A DNA stretch of 64,000 nucleotides from Adiantum capillus-veneris (lineage: Eukaryota; Streptophyta; Polypodiopsida; Polypodiales; Pteridaceae), in assembly GCA_014529385.2 (NCBI GenBank), contig CM043969.1:9649001-9713000 (forward strand), written 5' to 3'. A program made the position numbers and the translations under genes. Below the pieces are notes generated by a model. The model did not search any database. It was not told the DNA's origin and saw nothing but the letters and a program-made list of their open reading frames with translations. Below, piece after piece: positions 11,103 to 21,605 of this stretch; position 1 is the stretch's first letter, and the number at the start of each line of letters is the position of its first letter.

Positions 11103-12731
11103 GATGTAGATTCGGTCGTCGAAAGCTATTGAGTTGAAGCTCATTTGTCGAGACGGAAGAGCATTTGAGATGAATGTCCTTAGCCTTCTTCAGTCACTGC
11201 AAAATCAAACAACATTGGCACAGTAATTGCATTCTCATATAGAATTAAAAAGAATATGCAGTTGTAGGCAAACAATGTGATTGGTAACAGAATTTTAAAC
11301 CATTTGTCAGCAATAAAGATTAAATTGCAATATAATCAAATGCATAAACATATGTAAAGGTAAAAAATTAAACAAGTCTGGGGTTGCAAATTTAACGATC
11401 GAAAGGCACTAGAGATTGACTTTTAATACCATGGATAAGCTTCTTAATTTTCTCTGGTCAATTAAGTTGTTTAATCACGAGAGCCAAGTATTTCACGTTC
11501 GAGGGCTGGCTAGAGGCTATACCTAAAAGACCTTGTAGTTAAGCTACGATAAAAGGAATTTCTCATGAAATCATCGCCTGACTGATTACCTTTTCTTTGA
11601 CCCCCCAAAGTCTTTTCACAGTGATTCAATTTTGATGTGTGTGCTTATTTTGTATGTCTTGGGTTTTGGTTTTTCAAGAAAAAGCGCCTACACTGGGAAC
11701 CTCTAGGGCTCTAGTACCATAGGCGATACATGTGAGTGGAGTATCCAATCAAGCTGAGATTTCTCTTCCAGCTTAAGATTTTACATTGTGGCACTTTGAT
11801 TTTTTTTTTTCGTTTTCAGCATTTTAATTTTGTAACTTTGGGGGGTCATATAACAGTGTTACACCTCCCCAGGCTCATCACACTAGTAAACTCCCTTTAT
11901 AATACTTAAGCTAAAGGTCAATAGGGTCAAGCCCACTAGAAAGCCCTAGTACATTTCACACAATGCTGCCTAAATCGGATTAAGAACCTAAGTAACCATT
12001 AATTATTAGGAAGGCATTCCCTATGGTATTAAGAGAAGATCTCTAACACCTAACTTGGTCAAACTAGTTTAATCGGACTTGCTTGATTTTTAAACCTAGA
12101 CAAGTGATTATGACAAAAAATTACATTGAATTAAATGTTTGCTACTAAGCAAATGTGCTGGATATTATGCTATCAATCACAATCAAAGCAGACAAACATG
12201 GATGCAAAAAAGATAAGGGGCAATGCTAATGGACAAGAAACACCTGTTTGTGTTGATGGTCGCGCTTGATTTGAAGTTTGAATGAGAGAAATATCCCATG
12301 AAGGTCCAAATCCTAACAACAGCAACACGTTCCTGTACACACTAGGAAACACAAAGAATACCTCTAGGAGGCACATCAGTGGGAAAAAGGACTTTGCTAA
12401 TTACTCAACTCTAAAACAGAAACACTTCTATCGTACTAATTCTACCTACCCTGCATCACTCGAGTGATGAGGATCAAAGGTGTTTAATGACATAGGTCTT
12501 TGTTTCAGTGTACCGGATGTGAATGTGTAGGTCTGGGTCAATGTTTTGACTTTTATTGTGCATACTCATTTGCTAATTGCTCTTGCTCTTTATTATTTTT
12601 GTTTTTTGTGAGTATAAGGCTTTATATGTACATTCCCTAAGATTGGGAGATTGAGAGGTCAGGGAGGAAGGTTGAGAGGGGAGTGAGTGAATGATGACTG
12701 TCAGCAAACACTCCCCCCTTCCTTGGGTAGA
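11103..12731 (-). other. Element 2 non-coding interior (pol position)
   Basis: About 1.6 kb between the WxPK protein and the polypurine tract. It is AT-rich with only short frames (for example 12173-12376), none with RT, RNase H or integrase motifs. A poly-T run lies at about 11801-11810. Confidence 0.55.
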
Positions 12732-14342
12732 TCATACCGTTTGAAATGTGCTTGTCACCCTTTGAAACCAATCGTTCCAATTGGTAATAGGTGAGGATTT
12801 TTGCCAGTAGTTTTCTATTACCTTAGGTGCCTCGTCGAGTTGCAAGGGTGGTGAGGTACTCTCCCAGGATCGAACTTGAAGTGGTTCATCAGGTGATTCT
12901 TGAACACTGGGAGGTGTGGATTTCTTTGTAGCTTTATGGAGGTCCAATATTGTAGGTGGAGGCTGTGGAGAAGCTTTTACCTCTATGGATGCATTACATG
13001 AGGATCTAAAAGCTTCATAGGACTCCCCCCTTCCTGAGCTAGGTGGAACAAATCGTTCTTTCTTCGGTACCCAAACTAGCTCTGGAGCGGGTGTGTAGCA
13101 TTCTGTGATTTTTTTCTTTCTGCGATTGTCAATTCTTTTTGGAGCTACAGGTTTGGGCTCACATGGGTCAGGTGACAAGTAAGAATTCAATCTACGTTTT
13201 GGCACCCAGATTTGATCATTTCCTTGATAGTAGCCTTGGGCTTCCAATAGTCGTTTAGGAATCCATTGCAACATTTTCTTACTTTTCTTGGAGCGAGTGG
13301 GACGTTTCTTACAAGGCTTCTGTTTTTTAGCACTAGCTATGGTCGCTAAAGAAGCTTTAGGGATCCACTTGTATGTTTTCTTTGTTATATATGGATGAGT
13401 CTTGAAAGAAGCTATATGCATTGCCTCTAGCATATTTAAGGGTACGAGTGGTGGCATTTCATCCCTCTCAGGTGTTACCCAGGTCGTCCCCCTGTTTCCC
13501 CAAGTGTCTATGGTTGCTGCTAGGTGGACCCAATCCACATTGTCCGACTCAGTCATCCCAGGTAGTGCATCCATATAAGGAGAATCTTCCCCAACATCAG
13601 TGTCTGCTTTACACGCGTAACAATACTGCAATGGGGCCGAGTGAACTGTGGTGTCAGATCTATGATCAATTATAAACCTGTTTCCTAGAGGATGTGCTCG
13701 ACCAGTAAACAAGATCCACTCGAATAACAGAATCTTGGAACTGCAAGTAGACATGGTTTTTAGACTAGTCATGCACATTTTTGCTTCCCTCATGAAAGGA
13801 CGTCCTAAGATCATCTCCGATGCCATAGTATGTTTGGATAAATCCATAACAATGAAGGTAATCCTTATTTTATGTCCAAAGACCTTGATCTTGAGATCTT
13901 CTAGCATCCCAATAGGTTTAACAATAGACCCATTGGCCATCTTCACTACTATGGTTGTGGTCGCAAGGTGAGGTCATCCCATAGTTTCCCAGCAATTTTT
14001 AGTCACAATGCTAACCCCAGCGCCACCATCAAGGATTCCATTCACAGTTAATCCCTTAGTAGTGATTGGTATGGTCACATTGGATTCATCACCCTCAAAG
14101 TATTGTCCCAACTTGTTAACAGGTATTTCTATAACAAGGTTCTCATCTAGGTTGGATTGTGGATCTAAGTGTTCCTCCTCTATTGGCATCTCCCCAGCTC
14201 CATCCATCTGTGCAAATTGTGGTAGCCCAAACTTTAGTTCTCCATTGAGGAAGGCTCGAAGAGCTGAGACTAGCTCATGATCTTTATATAGTTTGGACAT
14301 GATGGTGGTTCTAACTTCTGAAGACAGCAATAGATGACTCAC
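12732..14342 (-). pseudogene. Element 2 protease with C-terminal WxPK-repeat extension
   Basis: A single minus-strand frame interrupted by one TGA (13974-13976). Upstream of the stop is a retropepsin-like stretch ending in TVNGILDGGAGVSIVT, where the catalytic D-S/T-G triad reads DGG. Downstream are KMANGSIVKPIGML, LKIKVFGHKIRITFIVMDL and EMILGRPFM, the family's C-terminal half. The remaining about 300 residues hold no RT. Instead there are four W-I/V-P-K motifs (YKWIPKASL, LQWIPKRLL, QIWVPKRRL, LVWVPKKER) spaced by 26-50 residues and embedded in Lys/Arg-rich sequence, then a proline-rich segment ending at QTV. The extension is unlike pol. A nucleic-acid-binding role is only a guess from its charge. 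Confidence 0.7.
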
Positions 14343-15441
14343 AACCCACTTGATTCATAGAAGTGATTCTCGGATGTGGTGGTTGCGGTCGTAGCACTGG
14401 AGGTGGTAAAGGTGTTGTTTGAACAACATTTTGGGCCCTAGGGACCATGTGTTGTGATGTTTGTTCAAGAGGTGGGGCCGACATCAATGCAGGTGCTCGA
14501 GGTGTGTCTGTCCATGCTAAGGTTGGTCTATTGGCCATCGCGCGCTTAAATACTATGCAATCCTTAGCTTGATCACCATACCTTCCACATGCATTGCAAT
14601 TCCCATTGAATTTTACTCTAAAAGTAGGGCATTCACTGGTATTATGTGGTCCATAGCATATTGAGAACCATTGTTGCTCCCTTCTTGGATACATATGATT
14701 GTTCTACGGAGCACGATTGTCACTAAGACTCTCTTGAATAGCCTTGGTGAGATCTGCTAAAGTCATCTCAGATATCTTTGGCTCCTTAGCAATAGGCTTT
14801 AGGGTCATTGGCTGATGCCCTGATGCTTGTGAGCTAATAGATTTAAACTCAACAGACACTCTTTCTCCTTGAATCATTAAATTATCCTCCAATTGGATCG
14901 CATTGGTGGTGGCTACTTCCCAAGTGGTGATACCTCTAATGACTAGGCCATTGTAGATATCCTCATGTCGTAATCCCCTAATGAATCTATCAAGCAATTG
15001 GTTATTGTTGAAACACTCATTTGGATTGCATCAAGAATTCAAATGCTTCAAGCGACTAATAAAGTCTCTCACCGACTCTCCTTCCTCTCGTTGGGCTTTC
15101 TGGAGCTAAGAGGCTACACCCCAAAGTACTCTCTCTCGTATGTATTCTTTTAAGAACAGTCTCCTAAGAGTAGGGTAAATCGTTTTTTCTTCCACCCTTA
15201 GGGTTCTATACCAATCCCCTGCCTTTCCACTTAAGGTTAGGCTTAAATCATTGATCTTATGTAGGTCATTGTGTTCTCCTAGAGAATCGCATATTTGTTC
15301 AAACACTTCGATATGCTTTCTCACATCCTCGTCTCCACTAAATTTTTGTGTGAGCTTGGCTATTTGTACTGCCTTACTTCTAGGCTCTCTATCAGGCGCG
15401 TTACACATTCTCAGCAATAGATCGACCGATAGCTTGAGCAA
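14311..15441 (-). pseudogene. Element 2 gag core and zinc-knuckle region
   Basis: A minus-strand frame broken by TAG at 15106, TGA near 15031 and TAG at 14704. The capsid-like core includes KFSGDEDVRKHIEVFEQICD, LSLTLSGKAGDWYRTL and LRRLFLKEYI, then ESVRDFISRLKHLN and LLDRFIRGL, all typical of plant retrotransposon gag. Further on is FSICYGPHNTSECPTF and CNACGRYGDQAKDC. The latter has CCHC spacing except that the His position is Asp, so the knuckle is degenerate. The frame overlaps the start of the protease segment by a shift near 14340. Confidence 0.75.
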
Positions 15442-15494
15442 ATGTTGCCAAGTCGCCTAAGTGAGCAGGCACCGTGGGTGGGGTGCTCCAGAGA

Positions 15495-17003
15495 CTACAT
15501 GTGGAGTAGGTATTGGCATCGGGCTTGGCGCATACGAAGCCCTTGGGTTCCACGTTGGGTACAATGTTGGCCATGCGGTGGTCCATAGTTCATATGGGTG
15601 GCCCTAGGCATAGCAGACGTCGGATGTGACATGCTAATGCTAGCCGGTATAGTCCCATGAAAATAAGAGCTTGGGTGTTGTGGTTGTGGAGCATAGGTTG
15701 TTGAGGCAATGGAAGGGGTAGGGACTACATGAGTGTGATGACCCATAGGTGCATACGATTGGTACACACTTGTAGGTACTGTTGCAGGCATTGAGCTACC
15801 ATGTAGTGGTTCTTTACTAACAAATGAGGTCCATGGCATGTTTCTTGGTATGCCCATCATTGGGGTAGGCATGGTAGCCGTGGTGTCATCAAGGGAAAGA
15901 TGAGCTAGACTTGGAAAGGTGAAGCTATCACTTGTGGGCTCAGACTGCACTGAGACCCCTGGCGAAACAACATATGGAGGATCCATCGGATTTACTGAGG
16001 GAGTCTCCATTTGCGATAAGGTCGGTTGTTTAGCCTTTCCTGTATCCAAGAATCTCATGAGACTCATTGAAGGCATGTTGATCCCCTTGTTCTGTCTCTC
16101 TAACTCAATGACCCTATGGATGACCTCACAAACTCTTTGTTGTTGATCCTCCACACTAGTAGCGCCCATTGTGGATTGTAGGACATCTAAACAACCCACG
16201 TGATAGGTGTGACCTGTGTATAGGTCGGTCAGAGTTTCCGTTTGTACTTCGTACTCTGAGTTCTCATTTAGGAACACTCCATCTAGGATTGAGGTGCTAG
16301 GGGTGTCCTTTGAGCTAGATGCAATGTTGCTTTCTGGGGGTTGGTCCTTAGCGGTTGCTAAGTTAGGAGCACTCGATTGCTCTCTTAGCAAGGATATTGA
16401 CATAGGAGCTTTTGCTTTTAACTCTCTTTGGTGCTCTGCCTTACATAATAAGATCTCGACTTCCTTTTCCCTTGCTGCAAGGATATATCGCTCAACCTCT
16501 TGCACTTCGGCAAGGCTTCTACCATCGGGTAATATGACCTCGGAGGGAAATAACTCTGAAGAGTTAGGAGGTGAAGTGAATGAAGTATTCACGTGCACAT
16601 TCTCTAAGGATATAGGGTCTATGTTGGTCACGAATAGAGAATTTACTTCCCCACCCCCCTCATTTACATCATTAGCTCCATGTTCGGAGCGAGTGTCTCT
16701 ACTAAAGGTTTCCTTCAAGCGGCTAAGCAGGCTCGGCCCGGACCGCGGGCCCATGGCATGTGTGTCTTGGCTTGATCTATCGGGATTAGGCATTGGGAAA
16801 CCCTTCATGACATCGTAGTCAGAGGAAGAGTCACTAGCCGCTATGTTCGGGTCTTGGTTTGTACTTTGGGTCCCCGCCGAGGGCCCGGAACCTAAAGTAG
16901 GTGGATATTGAGAACTTGCGTAAATCGAAATTCTCTCTAGTTGCTCCGTCTCTAGCACACGACCAGAGCGCAGATGCATGTACCTTTGACACCCTACAAG
17001 CAT
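15495..17003 (-). CDS. Element 2 long N-terminal protein (pre-gag)
   Basis: A 502-codon minus-strand frame starting near 17003 (MLVGCQRYMHLRSGRVLE) in the leader side of element 2. It is hydrophilic, rich in Ser, Thr and Pro, with a short helical charged segment (VERYILAAREKEVEILLCKA, then EHQRELKA). A Pro/Met/Ser/His-rich C-terminal third follows. The opening HLRSGR resembles the start of several plant gypsy gag proteins. It runs into the gag core after frame changes between 15401 and 15590, so in an intact relative it is probably the N-terminal part of one gag polyprotein. No enzymatic motif is visible. Confidence 0.6.
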   Translation of the reverse strand: MLVGCQRYMHLRSGRVLETEQLERISIYASSQYPPTLGSGPSAGTQSTNQDPNIAASDSSSDYDVMKGFPMPNPDRSSQDTHAMGPRSGPSLLSRLKETFSRDTRSEHGANDVNEGGGEVNSLFVTNIDPISLENVHVNTSFTSPPNSSELFPSEVILPDGRSLAEVQEVERYILAAREKEVEILLCKAEHQRELKAKAPMSISLLREQSSAPNLATAKDQPPESNIASSSKDTPSTSILDGVFLNENSEYEVQTETLTDLYTGHTYHVGCLDVLQSTMGATSVEDQQQRVCEVIHRVIELERQNKGINMPSMSLMRFLDTGKAKQPTLSQMETPSVNPMDPPYVVSPGVSVQSEPTSDSFTFPSLAHLSLDDTTATMPTPMMGIPRNMPWTSFVSKEPLHGSSMPATVPTSVYQSYAPMGHHTHVVPTPSIASTTYAPQPQHPSSYFHGTIPASISMSHPTSAMPRATHMNYGPPHGQHCTQRGTQGLRMRQARCQYLLHM

Positions 17004-17759
17004 CAGCGATAACCTTGAAGGTTAACCGCTTACCTTTTTTAAGCGTCCGTTTTCACTCGTGTTTTTTACGTTTTTAATATTTTTTTAATGTTTTATTTTT
17101 TTGATTAAAGTGTGTGATAGCTCGACACGAGCGTATCACTTAGAGGGTCGCTGTGTGCTTTACAGGTACAATTTTTGGGCATTTAAAGTTCTGTTGGTCC
17201 TCAAAAAATTGATTTTTAACTACGTGTGAAGCTAAAATTCGTAATTTTAAAAGGCGACTGAGGCCTAGGCCTGAGCGTGAGCTTGGGCTTGGGTCTGGGA
17301 GATATTCCCGATCCCGGTCCTACCTTTAATTTTTTTTAATTTTTTTTAAATAAAAAAAGAAGAAAAAAGAAGGATAAGGTCGTCGCAGCCCGCGCGAGAG
17401 CACACACACACACACTCTATCTACCTACTTCTAACTAATACACCTACTGTTACACACTAACACAGTCTATTAGCTCTCATAGATCTACTTCCTACTTACT
17501 ACTGTACACATAAAGCTAACAACTTTAATACACAGAATAAACACAGTACCTTTGAAAACTCCATTAACAAAGAAAACTAACAACCTTAATACACAGAATA
17601 AACACAGTACCTTTGAAAACTCTATTAACAAAAAAAATACACAGTACAACGCCAAATCCTTCTTCTCAACACACACACACTCCTTCCCTACCCTTTCTAC
17701 AATTGAAATTGCACCACGAAAGAAGCACAGAGTGTCATTCAAGCTTAGTGTATGGCATT
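17004..17759 (-). other. Element 2 leader with repeats
   Basis: Untranslated region between the primer site and the long frame. It contains a direct duplication of AACCTTAATACACAGAATAA (17521-17560 versus 17580-17625), CACACACACACA at 17400-17416, poly-T/A runs near 17330-17365, and no supported gene. Confidence 0.55.
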
Positions 17760-17780
17760 CCCCGGCAGCGGTGCCAAAAA
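17760..17780 (-). other. Primer-binding-like site of element 2
   Basis: On the minus strand TTTTTGGCACCGCTGCCGGGG closely resembles the TTTGGCGCCGTTGCCGGGGA sequence seen just after the 5' LTR in plant Athila/Tat-type gypsy elements. It abuts the LTR end CGCACA. Confidence 0.65.
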
Positions 17781-18349
17781 TGTGCGCGTATGTTGCACAT
17801 GTCAATGCAAGGAACTTGCCGATACACCGCGTGCAAGCCACAAATGGCTCCAAGCACACAACAAGCCTAAACTAGTAAGCTCAAAGATGACGATAGTGTA
17901 TCACTCACCGCTCTACTCTTGCTTCATGGAGGATTCCTCGCCGTGAAGAAGAGGGAGACGCCGCTACGCCGCGCTCAACCGCCTCGCCATCGTCGTGCTG
18001 CCACAATGCTCGATCGCACACTCTCTCTCTCTCTCTCACGCATACACACACAAGGAGATGATGAAGAAGAAGATGGAGATGGAGCAAGAGCACTCTTCAA
18101 TTGCACAAATGAGAGAATGAGTGAATTTTGGGTTTAGTTGACCTTTATATGAACTCACTCCATTCACACTTGGGCACCCATGCTTAGCCAACTAATCCCT
18201 TGAATGTTCTAGTTAGAGTGCGCCTCTCATCAGCGATCACTCTTACCCTTTTCCTCTTGGACTGACAAGCCCGATACTTGACTCTACCAAGTAAATAATA
18301 CAACGTCCGTCGTAGGTGATATGGTGTCCGTGAGCCGTGAGGATTAACA
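17781..18349 (-). repeat. Element 2 5' LTR (complete)
   Basis: Starts TG (17781) and ends CA (18349) on the plus strand, 569 bp, flanked inside by the primer site. It carries a (TC)n run near 18018-18040 and GAAGAAGAAG near 18062. It provides the full length against which the left copy is 93 bp short. Confidence 0.8.
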
Positions 18350-18822
18350 CCGCACGGTCAGATCCAGCGTAGTTTACCGATTTAGCCCGAAAAACGTAGA
18401 TTTTAGCATTTGCGTTTTCAGCGCGTTGTCGTCGCATCGTCGTCATCGACATCATCACCGACATAGAGTCAGAATTCAACAGATAAATATTTGCAAATTT
18501 CAGCCCATAGCGTTTCCAGATTTCAGCCCATCTCATCGTCGTCCTCATCGTCGGCGACATCGTCGGCAAGTCCAAAGCATTGTAGAGATTTGTGCAATCA
18601 ATAGTAGACCGCTCTCGCCATAGAGAGTGGGGCCTTTGAAGGAGGGTTTGGCAACATTCTAGTGTCGTATTCTTCCATGCACCTTCAGTCACAGTGTTCA
18701 CCACTTTGTTTGTGTCCATTACACTCTCTCACTAAAGGAACGGAAAGCTCTCCCTTCCGTAAGTAAAAGGAACCCTTGAGGACAGTTCGGAGCACTCATC
18801 TTGAGCAAAGTTCAACATTCAC
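18350..18822 (+). repeat. Element 1 3' LTR, second part
   Basis: From GGTCAGATCCAGCGTAG onward it matches the element 1 5' LTR from about 6354 to 6824. The LTR segment 6002-6353 is absent from both parts. It ends at ACATTCAC, where unrelated sequence starts. Confidence 0.8.
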
Positions 18823-19215
18823 AAACAAAGCAATTATCTAAGAGCCTAATGAAGCAAACCCTCTCCAAGCTATATCCACCATGTGTGATAAATGGTGTGT
18901 ACCTCATCATTCACACAACATTTTCCCATCAAATGAATGACCAAGGCTCCTCCCAATTTCTCATAGGTATAGCATAAACTCTTAAAGAAGCCATGGTAGT
19001 CTTGATTGTTAGCCATCCTAGGCCCTAAGAAAAAGAGAAGAGAAGAGGAGTGGTAGCAATAACTCATGAGACCCCACAAGATTATTTGATTGAGCCATGA
19101 ACTCAAATCAGATACTCAAATGGATTAGTATACAACCAACAAAGTGTCTAGGATGTGATGTATCTGGGTGGCTTGGGGTGTGTATGTGTGTGTGTGTGTG
19201 TGTGTTTGTGTGTGT

Positions 19216-19288
<73 letters not shown>

Positions 19289-19458
19289 TATCGTCCTCGG
19301 AGGTCAAATATAACCTATGGGACCAAATGACCATGTCACGTGGTGTGAGTGGAGCTCATAAGTGACTTTCGATGCTCAAAAATGGCTGAAATGAGCATTC
19401 ACAATAGAGAGTCCACATCGTGGTTGGGAGAGGAAGGTATGTAGGGAGAGCTCATGGC
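18823..19458. other. Spacer with microsatellites between element 1 and the LINE
   Basis: Holds (GT)n at about 19183-19247 running into (GA)n at about 19248-19281, followed by an ATTATCGTCC motif that recurs beyond the other end of the LINE (24026). The 78-codon minus-strand frame 18870-19106 is not recognised. Confidence 0.6.
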
Positions 19459-21440
19459 TCAATATATGGGGAAAAGAGGACCTAATGTGGTCAAAAGCTG
19501 AGCACTCAAGTAGTGTGTGGTACTCACTCTCTCACCTTGACGAGGGCATAAGGTGCAAAGTCGATGAGACTCCTCGCCAGTGCCCCAATGTCTTGTCTCG
19601 GAATGTAGAGAATGGAAGCTAAGATGAATGGAGGTAATGGTGCGGATCGCACTCAGCAGGATGGGCTCAAGGATGTAGGGATGGGTTTGGTTACCTCGTT
19701 CGGAGAAGAAGAGAGATTTGTAGTTTGGGGTAACGTGTGTGGTGTAATGGCTAAAGCGAGAGTCTCCGAATTTCTCCCAAGCAGTGATACATTGGCGTTG
19801 TAAGAAGGCCTCATTAACTTGGAAGTCGATCGACGCATCCTTGACCAAGTGACATGCATCCCATCTTCCAAACCATTTGTTGATGTCAAAAATCCACCCC
19901 AAACTTAGTATTTTGCTTTTGCATGTCTTTTGGATCTTTTGACTTGCTTCATATGCGATTCTAGTAAGTCGATACAAAGGGCTACGTTGTGTCTTACGCA
20001 TGTACTCCACAACCCTTTTCATGCCCAAGACCTCAATGGGAAGCGATCCAGACTCAAGAAGTAAGAGCATGTAAGGTGTTTGTGTCTTGACTTGGAGAAA
20101 GTTGGTTAGAAAATGCTTTTGGACATTCTCAAACTCTTTCCAAGTAGACTTCTCGATGCTACCACCCCACACCTCCACTCCATAAAGAAACACCGGTGTC
20201 ACCAATGTGTGAAAGAGGTACTTTTCAAGAGCCCAACACTTGATCTCTCTAGAATTGCACATGTTCTCAAATGCATAATAAGCCCTCTTTCCGGCTTCCA
20301 AGCGACGCATTGCGCAATCCTTCCATTTATGATTAGATGAAACCTCAAGGCCAAGGTACTTGAAGCTATCTACCACTTCAAGTTTCTCATTGTTGTATAT
20401 AATGTATGGATTTCTTTCAGCGAGGGTCTTTACAAGCATAACCTTGGTTTTGGATCCATTCACGATCAGCCCGCTATGTAGGCAAAAGCGTTTCAAGACC
20501 CTCATAAGCTTTTGTGCATCTTCTAAAGTATGTGCCAAGAGCACTACATCATCGGCATAAAGCAAAAGCATGATCACCGCATTTCCGATCTTGACCTCTT
20601 CTATGCCTTCTTGCTGCACAAAACTATGAACCATGCATTCCAATTCATCAATGAGTAGCCCAAAGAGGGTTGGGAAAAGTGGGCATCTTTGTTTGACACC
20701 AATGGTGCTTGCAAAAATTCTGAAATTCCATCTCCCATACGTAGTCGACATATCACTTTTTGCTAGATGTGAAAGACTGCATGCATAAATTCTCTCGACA
20801 CTTGAAGGCTTTGCATACGCCTCCAAAGATTTCCTCGCGGTATCATGTCAAAAGCTTTCTTGAAATCCACAAAGCAACAATACAACTTTTTTCCTTTCAA
20901 TCAAGACGCTTCCATAAGAACTCAAAGATTGACAAGGTGATCAATAGTGCTATGATGCTTTCAAAAATCTGCTTGGCCAAGCGCACGTTTGCCATTATTT
21001 TCAGCCCATTCACTTATTTTCATCTCCATGATACATCCAAATAACTTTGCTATGAAAGAACCAACCATTATAGTGCGATAGTTGTTCACATTGTTTACAT
21101 CTCCTCCTATGCGCAAAGGTTTGATCTAGTTGGCACTCCAATCATGAGGCATGCCATGCTGAAGTGCAAGGTTAAATATATCACGTATCCAATATCGTGT
21201 TTTCTTGCTTGTCTATTTAATCATTTCAACCTTGACACCTTGAAGGTCCCCTGCCTCGCGAGTAGCAAATTTCTCAAGCGCACGACATACATCTTCAATG
21301 GTAAAGAAGGGAGGCATAAACGGAAGGGAGCTACAACACTCCATCTTATCAACATTGGGTTGCCCATAGAGGTTCTTGCAATGTGTATACATATCCTCAA
21401 GAGTCAAGTCACCAAAGCTCTCCACACGCTTGCCTTTTAG
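19459..21440 (-). pseudogene. LINE ORF2: reverse transcriptase and C-terminal zinc motif
   Basis: The clean frame 19459-20826 (455 aa) carries the RT segments IGVKQRCPLFPTLFGLLIDE, the catalytic LLLYADDVVLLA (YADD box), LHSGLIVNGSKTKVM and the thumb-side FKYLGLEVS. A long C-terminal domain ends in CTLCPRQGERVSTTHYL, a C-x2-C...H pattern found at LINE C-termini. The N-terminal part of RT is in other frames further right, with 21213-21425 giving FTIEDVCRALEKFATREAGD, so at least two frameshifts separate the pieces. In the family this enzyme performs target-primed reverse transcription. Confidence 0.85.
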
Positions 21441-21605
21441 ATTTTACCAAAACTTGGCACATGCATGTGCTTTCTCTTGCGCTAAAAGAAGTTGTTTTTT
21501 GACTTCCCACCTTCTCCTCTTTTTTTGAACAAGTGCTTTGTATGCGTGTGAACGTTCCAAGTAAACTTCCTTGTCTTTGCTTGCATCCAAACTTAGCAAG
21601 TGTTT

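Larger units (their letters stand above)
10609..18349 (-). mobile_element. Element 2: minus-strand gag-protease LTR retrotransposon nested in element 1
   Basis: LTRs at 10609-11089 and 17781-18349 are about 90 percent alike. A minus-strand primer site (17760-17780) and polypurine tract (11090-11102) set the orientation. The interior encodes a long N-terminal protein, a gag core, a zinc-knuckle region, an aspartic protease and a novel-looking WxPK repeat tail, but no reverse transcriptase or integrase. It resembles the TR-GAG/LARD style of non-autonomous element. The insertion lies inside the element 1 3' LTR, so it is the younger of the two. The outer 93 bp of its left LTR is missing. Confidence 0.8.
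5634..18822 (+). mobile_element. Element 1: gag-protease LTR retrotransposon, interrupted by element 2
   Basis: The 5' LTR (5634-6842), a primer-binding-like site, a gag-protease frame, a polypurine tract (10189-10201) and the start of the 3' LTR (10202-10606) are in normal order. The rest of the 3' LTR resumes at about 18353 after a second LTR element on the opposite strand. Between the protease remnant (about 9226) and the polypurine tract there is under 1 kb and no reverse transcriptase, RNase H or integrase frame, so this copy is non-autonomous or heavily deleted. The 5' LTR lacks the first about 30 bp present in the 3' LTR, so the target duplication cannot be read. Confidence 0.8.

Noticed and set aside
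13421-16818. Plus-strand frames opposite element 2 (13421-13675, 14008-14280, 16216-16818)
   Set aside because: They are antisense shadows of the gag-protease frames, which carry recognisable motifs on the minus strand.
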